Below are positions 1 to 9,603 of a stretch of DNA of 33,855 bases, in pieces. Numbering within the stretch: position 1 is the stretch's first letter; every line of letters begins with the position of its first letter. The position numbers and the translations under genes were made by a program. Below the pieces are notes generated by a model. It was not told the DNA's origin and made no database searches. It saw only the letters and a list, made by a program, of their open reading frames with translations. Source of the DNA: JAWLFI01 sp041685645 (lineage in GTDB: Bacteria; Bacteroidota; Bacteroidia; Chitinophagales; Saprospiraceae); contig JAWLFI010000007.1 in the NCBI GenBank assembly GCA_041685645.1, positions 1 through 33,855 on the forward strand. Reading direction: 5' to 3'.

Positions 1-465
1 AGTTCCTCCCTGATCACTGGTGGCTTTTCTTTCTAGTCTGCTCAACACTCGATGAATTGCGTGAAGGATGGGAGAGGCCCTCCTTAGAGGGGTCACCACC
101 GGAATGTGGAAGGGAGCGGAATACCTGCTGGAACGGTTCAGGATCTGACCTGGGTATTAAAATCGCCCTCCGGTGGGGACCGAAGCGAATGCGGAGCCTC
201 GGACAGCCTGACCCCGAGGAAAGCGATTGACGAGGGGGGCACGCCCAAAAAAATATTTTCTTAATATGACCCTTGATAAACATAAGTTTTCGAGTGGGGG
301 TGAACAATAAAAAAGGATGAAATTTCGCTCGAGTCTTTTTTTCAGCTATTTTAGACCCTTGGAAAAAGACTTTGCAGATCGAAAAGTGCGGTGAAAGATA
401 GGAAGTGATAGGGCCAAGTGATCTTTGCTGAGTAGGTTCAATGTACAGTAAAAAAATATTTGCCT
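1..465. other. Intergenic region upstream of the first transporter
   Basis: No credible gene is seen in these 465 bases. Positions 57-253 hold a G+C-rich interspersed repeat (copy A, described separately). The rest, 254-465, is A+T-rich leader for the transporter that follows. An open frame on the minus strand at 307-14 follows the repeat and has the biased, Pro/Arg/Ser-rich translation typical of spurious reading through such repeats. No convincing -33/-7 promoter pair was found. Confidence 0.6.
57..253 (-). repeat. Interspersed structured repeat, copy A
   Basis: Read on the minus strand, it starts with a T run followed by GGGCGTGCCCCC and ends with CCCATCCTTCACGCAA. Copies at 11018-11189 and 32925-33070 share the same edges (T-run plus GGGCG/GGGTG at one end, CCTATCC or CCCATC followed by an A/C-rich CGCAA-like end at the other) but differ in the middle, apart from motifs such as GCATTCGC shared with copy C. 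The edges are conserved while the core is variable and rich in inverted repeats, so this looks like a non-coding mobile or structured element rather than a gene. I recall similar sequences scattered through Bacteroidota genomes, but could not search. Confidence 0.6.
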
Positions 466-2604
466 ATGGCTGCTAGCAGTGCTGCATCGAACTCGAGAAC
501 GACCTTATTTGGTCATCCCGTCGGATTATTCATTTTATTTTTTGCTGAGATGTGGGAGCGGTTCTCCTACTATGGCATGCGAGCCATCTTAGTTTTGTAC
601 ATGATCAGCAGTGCAACTGGCGATAATCCGGGTCTCGGCTGGGATAGTTCGGATGCGCTGATGCTGTATGGTTGGTACACCATGCTGGTGTATGTGATGT
701 CCATACCCGGTGGAATCCTGGCCGATAAGTTTATTGGTCAGAAGCGGGCAGTGCTCTATGGAGGGCTCACGCTGGTGTTGGGACATGGTATTTTGGCGGT
801 GGAGTCCGTCTGGGCGTTTTATACGGGACTGGCCTTGATCGTGTTGGGTGTGGGTGGATTAAAGCCCAATATCTCTACTATGGTTGGCGGTTTATACCCA
901 CAGGGAGATGCACGGCGCGATGCGGGTTTTATCATTTTTTATATCGGAATCAATGTGGGGGCCTTCTTGAGTGCCTTGATCGTGGGATATATTGGAGAGA
1001 CTATCGGTTGGCACTATGGATTTGGTTTGGCTGGTATCGGTATGTTTTTGGGCCAGGTCACTTTTATGGCGGGGCAGAAATACCTGAAGGGGATTGGCGA
1101 ACCACCTGAAAAGCAGGATCCGCTTCATCCTACGGAAAGCGTTATGAAATCAGCCTCTTTTGGGCAACTATTTAAAAATTTGCTGCAAAGTAGATGGCAG
1201 TTTATGACGACCATAGGTTTGATCGCTGCATCTCTGGGTATTTCTTTTTATGCTTTTGAGGGGGGAGACCAATACGCATACTCTGCTTTGTTTATCTTTT
1301 TGTCTCTGGTTATGGGACTTTTAATGATGATCTATCAGGATATAAATGCGATCGAAAAGGATCGCTTTATGGTTCTGCTTTTGTCCTTTCTCATCATAAT
1401 TGTTTTTTGGGGCGCTTTCGAGCAAGCTGGTGGATTATTGAATATCTACACTCTGGAGAAAATTGATCGAACGGTGAATTTTTTCACTATTGATGTCCTG
1501 TTTACCGTGGCTGCTGGTGTGTTATTGATTCTGGGTGCGCTGCGGTTGTGGCAGAAAAAGGAAACGGGCTATTTGTTCCTTCCGCTGGGGGTGTTGGTGG
1601 CTCTGATTTATTATTTTCTGAGAGGGGCAATAACGGAGGAGCCGTTTGAGATTCCCGCCTCAGTCTTTCAATCAGTCAATGCTTTATTCATCATCATTTT
1701 TGGCACTCTGGTGGGGGCCTTTTGGCTCTGGTGGCATAAAAGGGGGTACGAGAATTCCTCTCTGCTGAAAATGGCAGTGGGAACGATTATTATGGGAGCG
1801 GGATTTTTATTTATGGCCAAAGCCAGTGCGGATGTGGTAGAATATGGTGATAAGGCCGCCCTGATATTACTCATTTTTGCGTATTTGCTCCACACTCTGG
1901 GTGAATTGTGTGCCTCTCCTGTGGCCTTGTCCTTTATTACCAAGGTGGCACCAATAAAATATGTGTCTATCATGATGGGGATGTATTTTGCAGCGACGGG
2001 GCTGGGCAATAAGGTAGCGGGTTCAATAGGCGCTTTGTCGCAATTGGAAACAGTGCAGGTGCAGTTAGCACAGTCGCCGGCTGATGCGGGATTGATCCCT
2101 GATACTACCTACCAAAAGGCGATGAATTTTGAATTGGTTGGCGATATTTATCTGGAGGATGGAGAAGTTCGGGTTCAGGAAGGTGATGAATCTCTCTTAC
2201 AATATCTTGAATTCAGTTTCCCTGAAGAGGAAAGCGGAACTGTGGATAGTACATCTTATAATCAACTATTAACCAGTTTGGAGGAGGAGGAAGCCTTCGG
2301 CGCTGAATCTGCTCTGACAGCTGTATTTCGGATGAAGTATAGCGATAATGCTATGCAGCAGCGCGTAAAAAGGGGAGAAGAAAATGTTGAGATGGAAATG
2401 TATCAGGGACAATTAGAAATTTTTGAATTCCAGAATCAACAGGAGTATAAAACTTTCGTCGGCATTTTCATTTTTACTGCAGCTTTTGGCGTCTTACTTT
2501 TACTGTTCTTGAAGCGCCTGAAGAAATTGACACATGGAGCGGAAGAAATCCGTCCCGACAGTCATTTTGAGGAGCAAGAAGGGTTCGAAGTAGCCGACAA
2601 TTAA
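466..2604 (+). CDS. Peptide MFS transporter (POT/PTR2 family), first of a tandem pair
   Basis: A proton-coupled oligopeptide transporter of the inner membrane, importing di- and tripeptides in characterised relatives. The N-terminus carries the family motif ExWERFSYYG (about residues 26-36), followed by a KPNIS motif and the PTR2 signature around FYIGINVGAF. Helix H7 has the FEQAG motif, and a pair of extra helices precedes H8, as in bacterial POTs. It is about 712 residues, much longer than the usual 450-500. The extra length is an acidic hydrophilic stretch at about 525-660 between the last two helices, predicted to be periplasmic. A TTG at 460 would add two residues; I prefer ATG 466. No Shine-Dalgarno is visible, as is usual in this phylum. 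A second POT gene follows after 34 bases, so co-transcription is likely. Substrate is not predictable. Confidence 0.93.
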   Translation: MAASSAASNSRTTLFGHPVGLFILFFAEMWERFSYYGMRAILVLYMISSATGDNPGLGWDSSDALMLYGWYTMLVYVMSIPGGILADKFIGQKRAVLYGGLTLVLGHGILAVESVWAFYTGLALIVLGVGGLKPNISTMVGGLYPQGDARRDAGFIIFYIGINVGAFLSALIVGYIGETIGWHYGFGLAGIGMFLGQVTFMAGQKYLKGIGEPPEKQDPLHPTESVMKSASFGQLFKNLLQSRWQFMTTIGLIAASLGISFYAFEGGDQYAYSALFIFLSLVMGLLMMIYQDINAIEKDRFMVLLLSFLIIIVFWGAFEQAGGLLNIYTLEKIDRTVNFFTIDVLFTVAAGVLLILGALRLWQKKETGYLFLPLGVLVALIYYFLRGAITEEPFEIPASVFQSVNALFIIIFGTLVGAFWLWWHKRGYENSSLLKMAVGTIIMGAGFLFMAKASADVVEYGDKAALILLIFAYLLHTLGELCASPVALSFITKVAPIKYVSIMMGMYFAATGLGNKVAGSIGALSQLETVQVQLAQSPADAGLIPDTTYQKAMNFELVGDIYLEDGEVRVQEGDESLLQYLEFSFPEEESGTVDSTSYNQLLTSLEEEEAFGAESALTAVFRMKYSDNAMQQRVKRGEENVEMEMYQGQLEIFEFQNQQEYKTFVGIFIFTAAFGVLLLLFLKRLKKLTHGAEEIRPDSHFEEQEGFEVADN

Positions 2605-2638
2605 TTTTTCTCCATTGGTAAACACTTAAATAGATGCT

Positions 2639-4762
2639 ATGAATACTACCCAACCTGATTTTTTTGAAAGCAAGGTCTTAGGTCACCCGGCGGGTCTTTT
2701 CGTGCTTTTTTTTACAGAAATGTGGGAGCGATTCTCTTTTTATGGAATGCGAGTGTTATTGGTCAATTTTTTGACCATGGCGGCCATCGGGTATAATCCC
2801 GGCTGGGAATGGACGGCGGAGAATGCCGGCGCATTATTTGGCACCTATGCCATGCTGTTGTATATCACTCCGATACTCGGAGGGATTATTGCCGATAAGT
2901 TGACGGGCTACAATTGGGCGGTGGTTATTGGATCGATTGTGATGACTTTAGGTCATGCGAGTATGGCACTTGAGACGGAGTTGTCCCTGTATATGGGATT
3001 GGGCTTATTAGTCGTCGGAACGGGTTTTTTCAAGCCGAACATTACTTCTATTATTTCAGAGATGTATAAGTATTTGCCCGAGAAGAAAGATGGAGCGTAC
3101 ACTATTTTTTATATGGGTGTAAATGCGGGCGCATTTTTTGGCATGTTACTCTGTGGGTATTTAGCAGAAAAAATTGGATGGTCCTGGGGTTTTGGTTTGG
3201 CGGGTGTGTTTATGCTCTTTGGAACTTTACAATTTTGGCTGGCCAAGCCACTTTTTGGTAGAATTGGAGATACACCGGGGAAAATTGCTGCCGGGAAGGC
3301 AGCAGATGATGCGGCGGGCGTAGTAGAGGAGCGAGAAGACAGTAACCGGGAGCTCAATGCAGAGAAGCCCAATCCATTTACCAGTCTTGATAAAATTTTA
3401 ATTGCACTCACTGCTGTTATTGGTCTGGGCTATGCCATAAATGATCCCGTGTCAAAAATTGTTGGTGTTGATGTTTTTGCCTTTGCGGAAATGTGGGGTA
3501 TTTCAGGACAATATATCATGGTGCTATTTGCCTTGTTATTGTTTTTGGTTCTGGTTATATCTCGTATTTCCCGCTATTCTAAAGGAGTGAGAGAGCGGAT
3601 GATTGCCTTTGTTATTTTTGCGTTTTTTACAGTATTCTTTTTCACTTGCTTTGAGCAGGGCGCTTCCTCTTTGATTCTATTTGCCCGGGATTTTGTTGAT
3701 CGAAGTTTAAGTGGTGGAGCCGCCTTCGCCTATAATTTAGTCAACACACTTTTGACTACGATTCCATTGGCTATCATTACGTATGTTTTGTTTTTATTGG
3801 CCAGAAAAACTTTTAAGAAAATTCCTGCGTCCAACATTATTTTGGCGATCACCTTTGTCGGTGTTTGGGGGCTAACCTTGTGGATGTTGGATAGAGATTG
3901 GAACACTACGGCTTATTTAGTGACTATTGACAGGGTAGAAGAGGTGATGACAAATGAAGAGGGTGAGATAATACTCGACGAGCAAGGGGATACGACCTAT
4001 CAATTTGTTCCGGTTACGGAGAACTACGTTCTCACGGATGAAGATAAGGTGTTAAGGGATACGATGAGAATCGGTGAAGTGGCCGATTTTGAGGAAGGGG
4101 AGCAAATTCCAATTATTGCAAAGAATAAGGAATCGACTAATTTTGGATATTTACCTCCGGATCGACTCGACTGGGCACGTGCCAGAGGGGTGGAAAGACA
4201 GGTGGATAATGGGATTGTGATGGCCACCGTGGAGGAAGTAAAAGAAGATGAAGTTGAAATTACAGTTTCCTGGTTTAGTATTCTCAATTCTTTTTTCATT
4301 ATCGCCTTTGCTCCATTCTTTTCTCGATGGTTTGACAGTCGATATAATCCTTCTGCAGCATATAAGTATGGATTAGGACTGATCATCATGGCTATTGGGT
4401 TTGGCTTTTTGGCTTGGGGCTCGAGTGGAATTGCCGAGGGCGTAAAGGTGAGTATGATATGGCTGGTTCTGGCTTATTTATTCCATACATTAGGAGAGTT
4501 ATCCCTGTCTCCGGTGGGACTTTCCTATGTGAGTAAATTGGTGCCGGGTCGAATGATTGCCTTTATGTTTGGTATGTGGTATTTGGCAATTGCTATTGGA
4601 AACAAATTGGCCGCCGTGCTCGGGGGCGAGATTGAGCAGATTCAGGAGTCTTATTCTCTGTCTGCCTTCTTCTTGATTTTTACCATTGTTCCGGCAGCCA
4701 TGGGTTTGCTTGTGATTTTAATGGATCCATTCCTCAAACGCATTATGCATGGAGTGAAATAA
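2639..4762 (+). CDS. Peptide MFS transporter (POT/PTR2 family), second of a tandem pair
   Basis: A paralogue of the preceding transporter, 707 residues. It shows the same ExWERFSFYG motif near the N-terminus, FKPNITS, the PTR2 signature FYMGVNAGAF, and FEQGASS in helix H7. The predicted role is proton-driven di-/tripeptide import through the inner membrane. Here the large hydrophilic insert (about residues 420-540, rich in Glu, Asp and Val) lies between the extra helix pair after H7 and helix H8 (WFSILNSFFIIAFAPFF), not between the last two helices as in the upstream gene. The H11-H12 loop is short. It starts 34 bases after the upstream stop, with ATG 2639 the natural start. The pair probably arose by duplication and the inserts suggest they were elaborated independently. 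Family assignment is firm, substrate is not. Confidence 0.93.
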   Translation: MNTTQPDFFESKVLGHPAGLFVLFFTEMWERFSFYGMRVLLVNFLTMAAIGYNPGWEWTAENAGALFGTYAMLLYITPILGGIIADKLTGYNWAVVIGSIVMTLGHASMALETELSLYMGLGLLVVGTGFFKPNITSIISEMYKYLPEKKDGAYTIFYMGVNAGAFFGMLLCGYLAEKIGWSWGFGLAGVFMLFGTLQFWLAKPLFGRIGDTPGKIAAGKAADDAAGVVEEREDSNRELNAEKPNPFTSLDKILIALTAVIGLGYAINDPVSKIVGVDVFAFAEMWGISGQYIMVLFALLLFLVLVISRISRYSKGVRERMIAFVIFAFFTVFFFTCFEQGASSLILFARDFVDRSLSGGAAFAYNLVNTLLTTIPLAIITYVLFLLARKTFKKIPASNIILAITFVGVWGLTLWMLDRDWNTTAYLVTIDRVEEVMTNEEGEIILDEQGDTTYQFVPVTENYVLTDEDKVLRDTMRIGEVADFEEGEQIPIIAKNKESTNFGYLPPDRLDWARARGVERQVDNGIVMATVEEVKEDEVEITVSWFSILNSFFIIAFAPFFSRWFDSRYNPSAAYKYGLGLIIMAIGFGFLAWGSSGIAEGVKVSMIWLVLAYLFHTLGELSLSPVGLSYVSKLVPGRMIAFMFGMWYLAIAIGNKLAAVLGGEIEQIQESYSLSAFFLIFTIVPAAMGLLVILMDPFLKRIMHGVK

Positions 4763-4866
4763 TCAATGGATAGCTTGTTTGTCGGTGAGTTCCCGCTCTG
4801 TTATTCGTGATCTAGTGAAAAATTTCTTATTTTAACGGGAATAAAGTAAGTACAGGAGTGTCGTGC

Positions 4867-7800
4867 ATGAATAGATTCATCTTCACAGTTTCCATAATAG
4901 TGGGTTCATTTTCAGCTTATGCGGGGAGTACCCCCTGCACGGCAACCGACCTGTGGGCAGAAATGCTCGAACCGGAGGAGGTGAATATAGGCACTACTTC
5001 ATCTGATGTACCCGATCCAGACTGCGGCGATTTTTCCGATGCTGACGAATGGTTTTCTTTCGAGTGTCCACCGGGTGGGGATGTGGCTATTCAACTCTAT
5101 GAGGGTTCGATTACTAATGCTGCTTTTACTTTATATAGTGGAGAATGCGATGAACTGACGGCTATTCGTTGTGTTTCCGACTATCTTTGTGGTCAGGAAC
5201 TCATGCCCGCCTACTTTTTTGAGGATTTAGATCCTGGAGAAACCTATTATTTACGCATATGGAACGAAGACGGTCCGGTGGCCGGCACATTGGACATTAT
5301 CATTGCACACCCATCCGGTAATCCCTATATCACAACAGGAGATGCGACTGAAATTTCTTTCGAGGGTTCCAGTAATTGTATTCAGCTGACTGCCGCCGCT
5401 AATGCGCAGGTTGGCTGTGCCTGGTACCCCTTAGCTGTTGACTTTACGGAAGCTTTCGAACATCAATTTAGTATTTACTTGGGCGATATTCAGGGACAGG
5501 CTGGAGCTGATGGCATGAGCATTATATATCAGGTCGAAGATATTCCTACCTGCGGGCAATCCGGAGGGAGTATTGGTTATGGAGGCCTCCCCAATTCGCT
5601 GGGTATTGAGTTTGACTCCTTTATTAATGGCCCACCATATATCGATTTACCTCAGGATCACACGGCAATAAGTATCAATGGTAATATGTTCTCCCATATT
5701 TCCGGCCCGGTAGGTTTGGGAGTGATTTCTGATGGACAATTCCACCAAGTTGAGGTGGCATGGGATCCAGCGACTCAATTGTTTCAAGTTTGGTTTGATG
5801 ATATTTTAGTGCACGACATTAATTACGATATCGTCAATAATGTATTTGGGGGTGAAACCATGGCTTATTGGGGAGTGTCTGCTTCTACAGGGGGCTCGGT
5901 CAACCAACATGTATTGTGTTTCGAAAATTTGGAATTAGAGGACTTAAGCGATGTATACACTTCTGAGGAGCTTACGCTTTGCGATGGTGAATCAGTTTTT
6001 TTGGAGGGAGAACTTCAGACAGAACCGGGTACTTATGTAGACGTTTACCCTGCAGCCAATGGTTGTGACTCTACGCACACCACAGAACTCGATTTCTTTC
6101 CTTCGAACCCTTCCGAGACCATGGAGGTCGAATTGTGTCCAGGTGACGTTTTTATCTTCGATGATATGCTGTATGATCAAACAGGAGAGTATGAGGTATA
6201 CCTGGAAGATCGGAATGGCTGTGATAGTTTAGTCATCCTCGACGTTCTGGTAGAAGAGTTTGATGCTGCTATTGTGAGTTCGGGCCCTTTGACTTGTGGG
6301 CGAGATTCCGTTGAATTAGAACTAGATATTTACAACGGACAGGCATTAGAATATTATTGGAGCACGGGAAGCAATGCTCCCTCTGAGACTGTTTCCGAAC
6401 CCGGTGGATATTGGCTTGATGTAAGCTATGGGGATGATTGTATTTGGTCGGAGGCTTACGAGGTAGAAGAGGAGCAGGCAACGATAGAACGAAGGGATAC
6501 TCTGAGTTTATGTGCGGGGGGGCAAATTAGCTGGGAAGGGTATATTATCGATGAAGCAGGAGAATATGAAACTACCGTTTCCTCTGGCTCCTATTGCGAT
6601 ACACTTCTCCGCTTGAGAGTTAACGAAACTGATTATATCCCACGCTATGACACTTTGAGTTTGTGTCCCGGTGATTCAATTCAGTGGGAGGGATTGGACA
6701 TTGATAGTGCCGGCCAATACGAGAAAATTATTTTGGCCGGGGAGGAATGCGACACTTTGGCTCAGCTCGAAGTAGAAGCCCTGGATTATATTCGCCAAAG
6801 AGACACTCTTGGCCTGTGCCCCAATGACTCTTTGACCTGGAAGGGTCTTTCCATAGACTCTGTGGGCTCTTACGAACTTATTTTGCCGGCAGCCACGGGC
6901 TGCGATACCCTGGCTCAGTTGTGGATCATGGAATTGGAACGAGCTGTTGAGCGCGATTCTTTTGCCCTGTGTCCGGGAGAAAGTAGGACCTGGCGAGGAA
7001 TTACTATCGATAGCGCGGGATCGTATTTTGAAAGAATACCAGCGGCAATAGCTTGCGATACCTTTGCTTATTTGACAGTAAGTCAACTTCAAAATGAAAC
7101 GAAATCAGATACCCTCTTTCGCTGTGAAGGTGATACTCTGTTGGCTTATGGTGAAAGTTGGGATACTGCTGGAGTGTATTCATTAACTCTACCATCTTCA
7201 GTTACTTGCGACACCCTATTAGAACTAGTGGTCATTGATCAGCCACGGATTATTTGGCGGGATACTGTGGGGCTCTGCCCGGGAGAAGACACGCTTTGGC
7301 GGGGGCAAAACTTGTCCGAAGCCGGGGAATACTCAATGATTATTTCCGCATCCACGGGCTGCGACACTCTGGCGAATCTGGTGATTGAAGAGTGGTCTCA
7401 CCCCGTACAGGAGCGTTTTCTGGAGCGATGCCATGGAAATACATTAATGATAGCCAATCTGGAAATTGATACCGCCGGAACCTATGAGACCTATCTGAGT
7501 GCTGATTCGGGATGTGACACTTTATTGCGATTACAGGTCGAGGACGTACCTTTGATCGAAACCTCTGACACCCTGGGACTATGTCCCGGCAAAACAGTGA
7601 GTTGGCGAGGGGAATCCTATGATAGCGTCGGCAATTACGAGATGAGCTTATCCGGAACTGAGGGCTGCGATACATTAGCCCGGCTTACTGTATTGCCATT
7701 GAATAACACTGAGCGGACAGAGACCTTTGAAAAATGTGCTGGCAGAACTCTGGATGTTTACGGCGAATCTTTTGAGGATGCGGGCATGTATGAATTAATT

Positions 7801-8508
7801 TTGCCTTCCTCCCAGGCCTGCGATACTGTATTAACTTTGATAATAGAAGATTCGCCTCTCATTACCCGCAGCGAAGAGGTAGAAGTCTGCGAGGGAGAGA
7901 CTTATTTATTTCGGGGGCGTGATCTTCCACCGGACAGCACCTACACTTTTGCTCTGGAAGGAGCTCCACCTGCTTGCGATACCCTATTGAGTTTGACGGT
8001 GAGCGAGGAACCACTCTATTCTGTTCAAATCGAGGCTTCAGGTCATCTCTGTCAGGGGAGCGTGCAATTAACATTGGACGGACCCAATGAAAGCCAAATT
8101 TCAAGAGGGAATTGGAGTAACGGAGCCACCGGGGACAGCCTGACCGTTCAACGAGCGGGAAGATATTTCTGGAGCTTTACCAGTTCTGCAGGCTGCGAGG
8201 TACGCGATGAAATAGTAGTGGAAGAATGCTTGCCCTGTGAGAGTGGAATCCCCAATGTCTTTAGCCCCAATGGCGACGGGGTGAATGATGTATTTACTTA
8301 TAGTAGCTCATGCCAAATACAAGAGTTTACCGCGCGGGTGTATGACCGATGGGGAAATATGATAACCGAGAGTCGCAACCCGGATAATATTTGGGATGGT
8401 GGTGATTACGGTGTGGGCGTCTATGTGTTTCAGATTGAAGTGGAATTAGAGCATGGGGGAACAGTAGAATCCGAAGTTTTTCATGGTTCTATTACTCTCG
8501 TTCGATAG
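4867..8508 (+). CDS. Secreted multidomain repeat protein with lectin-like and CHU_C (type IX secretion) domains
   Basis: A very large exported protein, about 1213 residues. Start ATG 4867 is chosen over GTG 4858 because AGGAG at 4854-4858 lies 8 bases upstream, a rare good ribosome site here. Order of parts: signal peptide (about 1-20); an acidic PPC-like beta domain (about 20-150); an L-type lectin-like domain (about 155-360, with typical HQFSIYLGDI and ADGMSIIYQ strands); two divergent Cys repeats (about 363-465); a spacer domain (about 466-537); ten tandem 51-residue repeats (about 538-1048); a short beta region; and a gliding-motility-associated C-terminal domain (about 1128-1213) beginning IPNVFSPNGDGVNDVF. 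The last domain marks it as type B cargo of the type IX secretion system. Likely a cell-surface adhesin or matrix protein; the ligand is unknown. Confidence 0.88.
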   Translation: MNRFIFTVSIIVGSFSAYAGSTPCTATDLWAEMLEPEEVNIGTTSSDVPDPDCGDFSDADEWFSFECPPGGDVAIQLYEGSITNAAFTLYSGECDELTAIRCVSDYLCGQELMPAYFFEDLDPGETYYLRIWNEDGPVAGTLDIIIAHPSGNPYITTGDATEISFEGSSNCIQLTAAANAQVGCAWYPLAVDFTEAFEHQFSIYLGDIQGQAGADGMSIIYQVEDIPTCGQSGGSIGYGGLPNSLGIEFDSFINGPPYIDLPQDHTAISINGNMFSHISGPVGLGVISDGQFHQVEVAWDPATQLFQVWFDDILVHDINYDIVNNVFGGETMAYWGVSASTGGSVNQHVLCFENLELEDLSDVYTSEELTLCDGESVFLEGELQTEPGTYVDVYPAANGCDSTHTTELDFFPSNPSETMEVELCPGDVFIFDDMLYDQTGEYEVYLEDRNGCDSLVILDVLVEEFDAAIVSSGPLTCGRDSVELELDIYNGQALEYYWSTGSNAPSETVSEPGGYWLDVSYGDDCIWSEAYEVEEEQATIERRDTLSLCAGGQISWEGYIIDEAGEYETTVSSGSYCDTLLRLRVNETDYIPRYDTLSLCPGDSIQWEGLDIDSAGQYEKIILAGEECDTLAQLEVEALDYIRQRDTLGLCPNDSLTWKGLSIDSVGSYELILPAATGCDTLAQLWIMELERAVERDSFALCPGESRTWRGITIDSAGSYFERIPAAIACDTFAYLTVSQLQNETKSDTLFRCEGDTLLAYGESWDTAGVYSLTLPSSVTCDTLLELVVIDQPRIIWRDTVGLCPGEDTLWRGQNLSEAGEYSMIISASTGCDTLANLVIEEWSHPVQERFLERCHGNTLMIANLEIDTAGTYETYLSADSGCDTLLRLQVEDVPLIETSDTLGLCPGKTVSWRGESYDSVGNYEMSLSGTEGCDTLARLTVLPLNNTERTETFEKCAGRTLDVYGESFEDAGMYELILPSSQACDTVLTLIIEDSPLITRSEEVEVCEGETYLFRGRDLPPDSTYTFALEGAPPACDTLLSLTVSEEPLYSVQIEASGHLCQGSVQLTLDGPNESQISRGNWSNGATGDSLTVQRAGRYFWSFTSSAGCEVRDEIVVEECLPCESGIPNVFSPNGDGVNDVFTYSSSCQIQEFTARVYDRWGNMITESRNPDNIWDGGDYGVGVYVFQIEVELEHGGTVESEVFHGSITLVR
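6478..8010 (+). repeat. Ten tandem 153-bp (51-residue) coding repeats
   Basis: Ten consecutive units with an exact 51-residue period (only the last has one extra residue). Each unit has the pattern DTLxLCPGxSxxWxGxxIDSAGxYE, then a variable stretch, then CDTLAxL. Two Cys sit at unit positions 12 and 40 and are kept in all ten (shifted by one in the last). At the DNA level the units differ widely, so the duplication is old or under protein-level selection. Unit 5 and unit 9 resemble each other most (xDVYGES/LAYGES with SDT/TET leads), hinting at a higher-order four-unit block of about 612 bp. CDTL/CDSL repeats of this kind are common in Saprospiria surface proteins. Confidence 0.92.
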
Positions 8509-8620
8509 TATTTAACATAGAATCACTTGCTTTTCCCCTCCTCCACTTTCTTTTTTCTTATATGAATAAACCCTTCGCTACACTATTACATTCATATATA
8601 CAGCGTATTTTGTGCATGAA

Positions 8621-9598
8621 ATGAAAAAATCCGACCTCAAACCTATCAAAGCCCCGGTCGCAGCCGAACTCGATCAATTTGAGTCTTTCTTCAGAGATTC
8701 TATGAAGAGTAAAGTGCCTCTTTTGGATCGAATCACTTATTATATCGTCAAACGGAAAGGAAAGCAGGTGCGGCCGCTATTTGTCTTTCTCACCGCTCAA
8801 ATGCTGGGAACCATTGGTGCCAAAACATATCGCGCGGCAGCTTTGGTTGAATTGCTGCATACCGCAACACTCGTTCACGACGATGTTGTCGATGATTCTT
8901 TTGAGCGCCGGGGGTTTTTCTCGCTCAACGCACTCTGGAAAAACAAAGTAGCCGTTTTGGTGGGGGATTTCTTATTGTCTCGTGGCTTGCTCATCGCACT
9001 GGATGCAGAAGATTACGACCTTTTGCAGATCCTGTCCCGGGCTGTAAAGTCCATGTCTGAGGGAGAGCTGTTACAAATGGAAAAAGCCCGCCGACTCGAT
9101 ATTGAAGAATCGGTGTATTACGACATCATTCAACAAAAAACAGCCTCCCTTATTGCCGCAGCTTGCTCCGCCGGAGCCGCGTCGGTTACTGATGATAAAG
9201 CCAGGATTGAACAACTGAGATTATTGGGTGAGAAAATCGGAATGGCCTTCCAGATTAAAGACGATTTGTTTGACTATGGCGAATACAATGTCGGAAAGCC
9301 CCGGGGTATCGATATTAGAGAAAAGAAAATGACCCTTCCACTGATTTACGCCATGGATCAGGCCACTGCTTCCGAGCGCAATCAGATGATTCAGGTGTTG
9401 AAAAAGCACAATAAGAATAAGAAAAAAGTGCAACAGCTCATCGACCGGGTGAAGGAGCTGGGTGGCATGGATTATGCCCGCACGGTCATGTTCCGATATC
9501 GCACCGAAGCCCTTGATATTCTACAGGATATGCCCGAAGGAGAGGCTAGGAAAGCATTACAAGACCTCATCGCCTTCGTTACCGAACGCAAGAAATAA
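8621..9598 (+). CDS. Long-chain polyprenyl diphosphate synthase
   Basis: Trans-isoprenyl diphosphate synthase, about 325 residues, condensing isopentenyl diphosphate onto an allylic primer in the cytosol. The first Asp-rich motif is HDDVVDDSFERRG (about residues 86-98 from ATG 8621) and the second is IKDDLFDYG (about 212). Residues 4 and 5 before the first motif are Thr and Ala, small, as in heptaprenyl to nonaprenyl synthases and unlike the aromatic residues of short-chain FPP/GGPP synthases. The probable product is the menaquinone side chain, which would serve the quinone-linked succinate dehydrogenase also in this window (inference). A GTG at 8612 would add three residues (M-H-E); ATG 8621 is favoured. 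It converges on murA with only 5 bases between stop codons. Confidence 0.9.
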   Translation: MKKSDLKPIKAPVAAELDQFESFFRDSMKSKVPLLDRITYYIVKRKGKQVRPLFVFLTAQMLGTIGAKTYRAAALVELLHTATLVHDDVVDDSFERRGFFSLNALWKNKVAVLVGDFLLSRGLLIALDAEDYDLLQILSRAVKSMSEGELLQMEKARRLDIEESVYYDIIQQKTASLIAAACSAGAASVTDDKARIEQLRLLGEKIGMAFQIKDDLFDYGEYNVGKPRGIDIREKKMTLPLIYAMDQATASERNQMIQVLKKHNKNKKKVQQLIDRVKELGGMDYARTVMFRYRTEALDILQDMPEGEARKALQDLIAFVTERKK

Positions 9599-9603
9599 AC
9601 GCC

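Noticed and set aside
14..307. 97-residue minus-strand open frame
   Set aside because: It reads through repeat copy A; its Pro/Arg/Ser-rich translation follows the repeat, with no family likeness.
6676..7092. 138-residue antisense frame inside the repeat protein
   Set aside because: A shadow created by the periodic 153-base units; the plus-strand frame is clearly the real one.
6478..8010. Regular 153-bp spacing considered as a CRISPR-like or satellite array
   Set aside because: Units are similar at protein level but not at DNA level and stay in one open frame.
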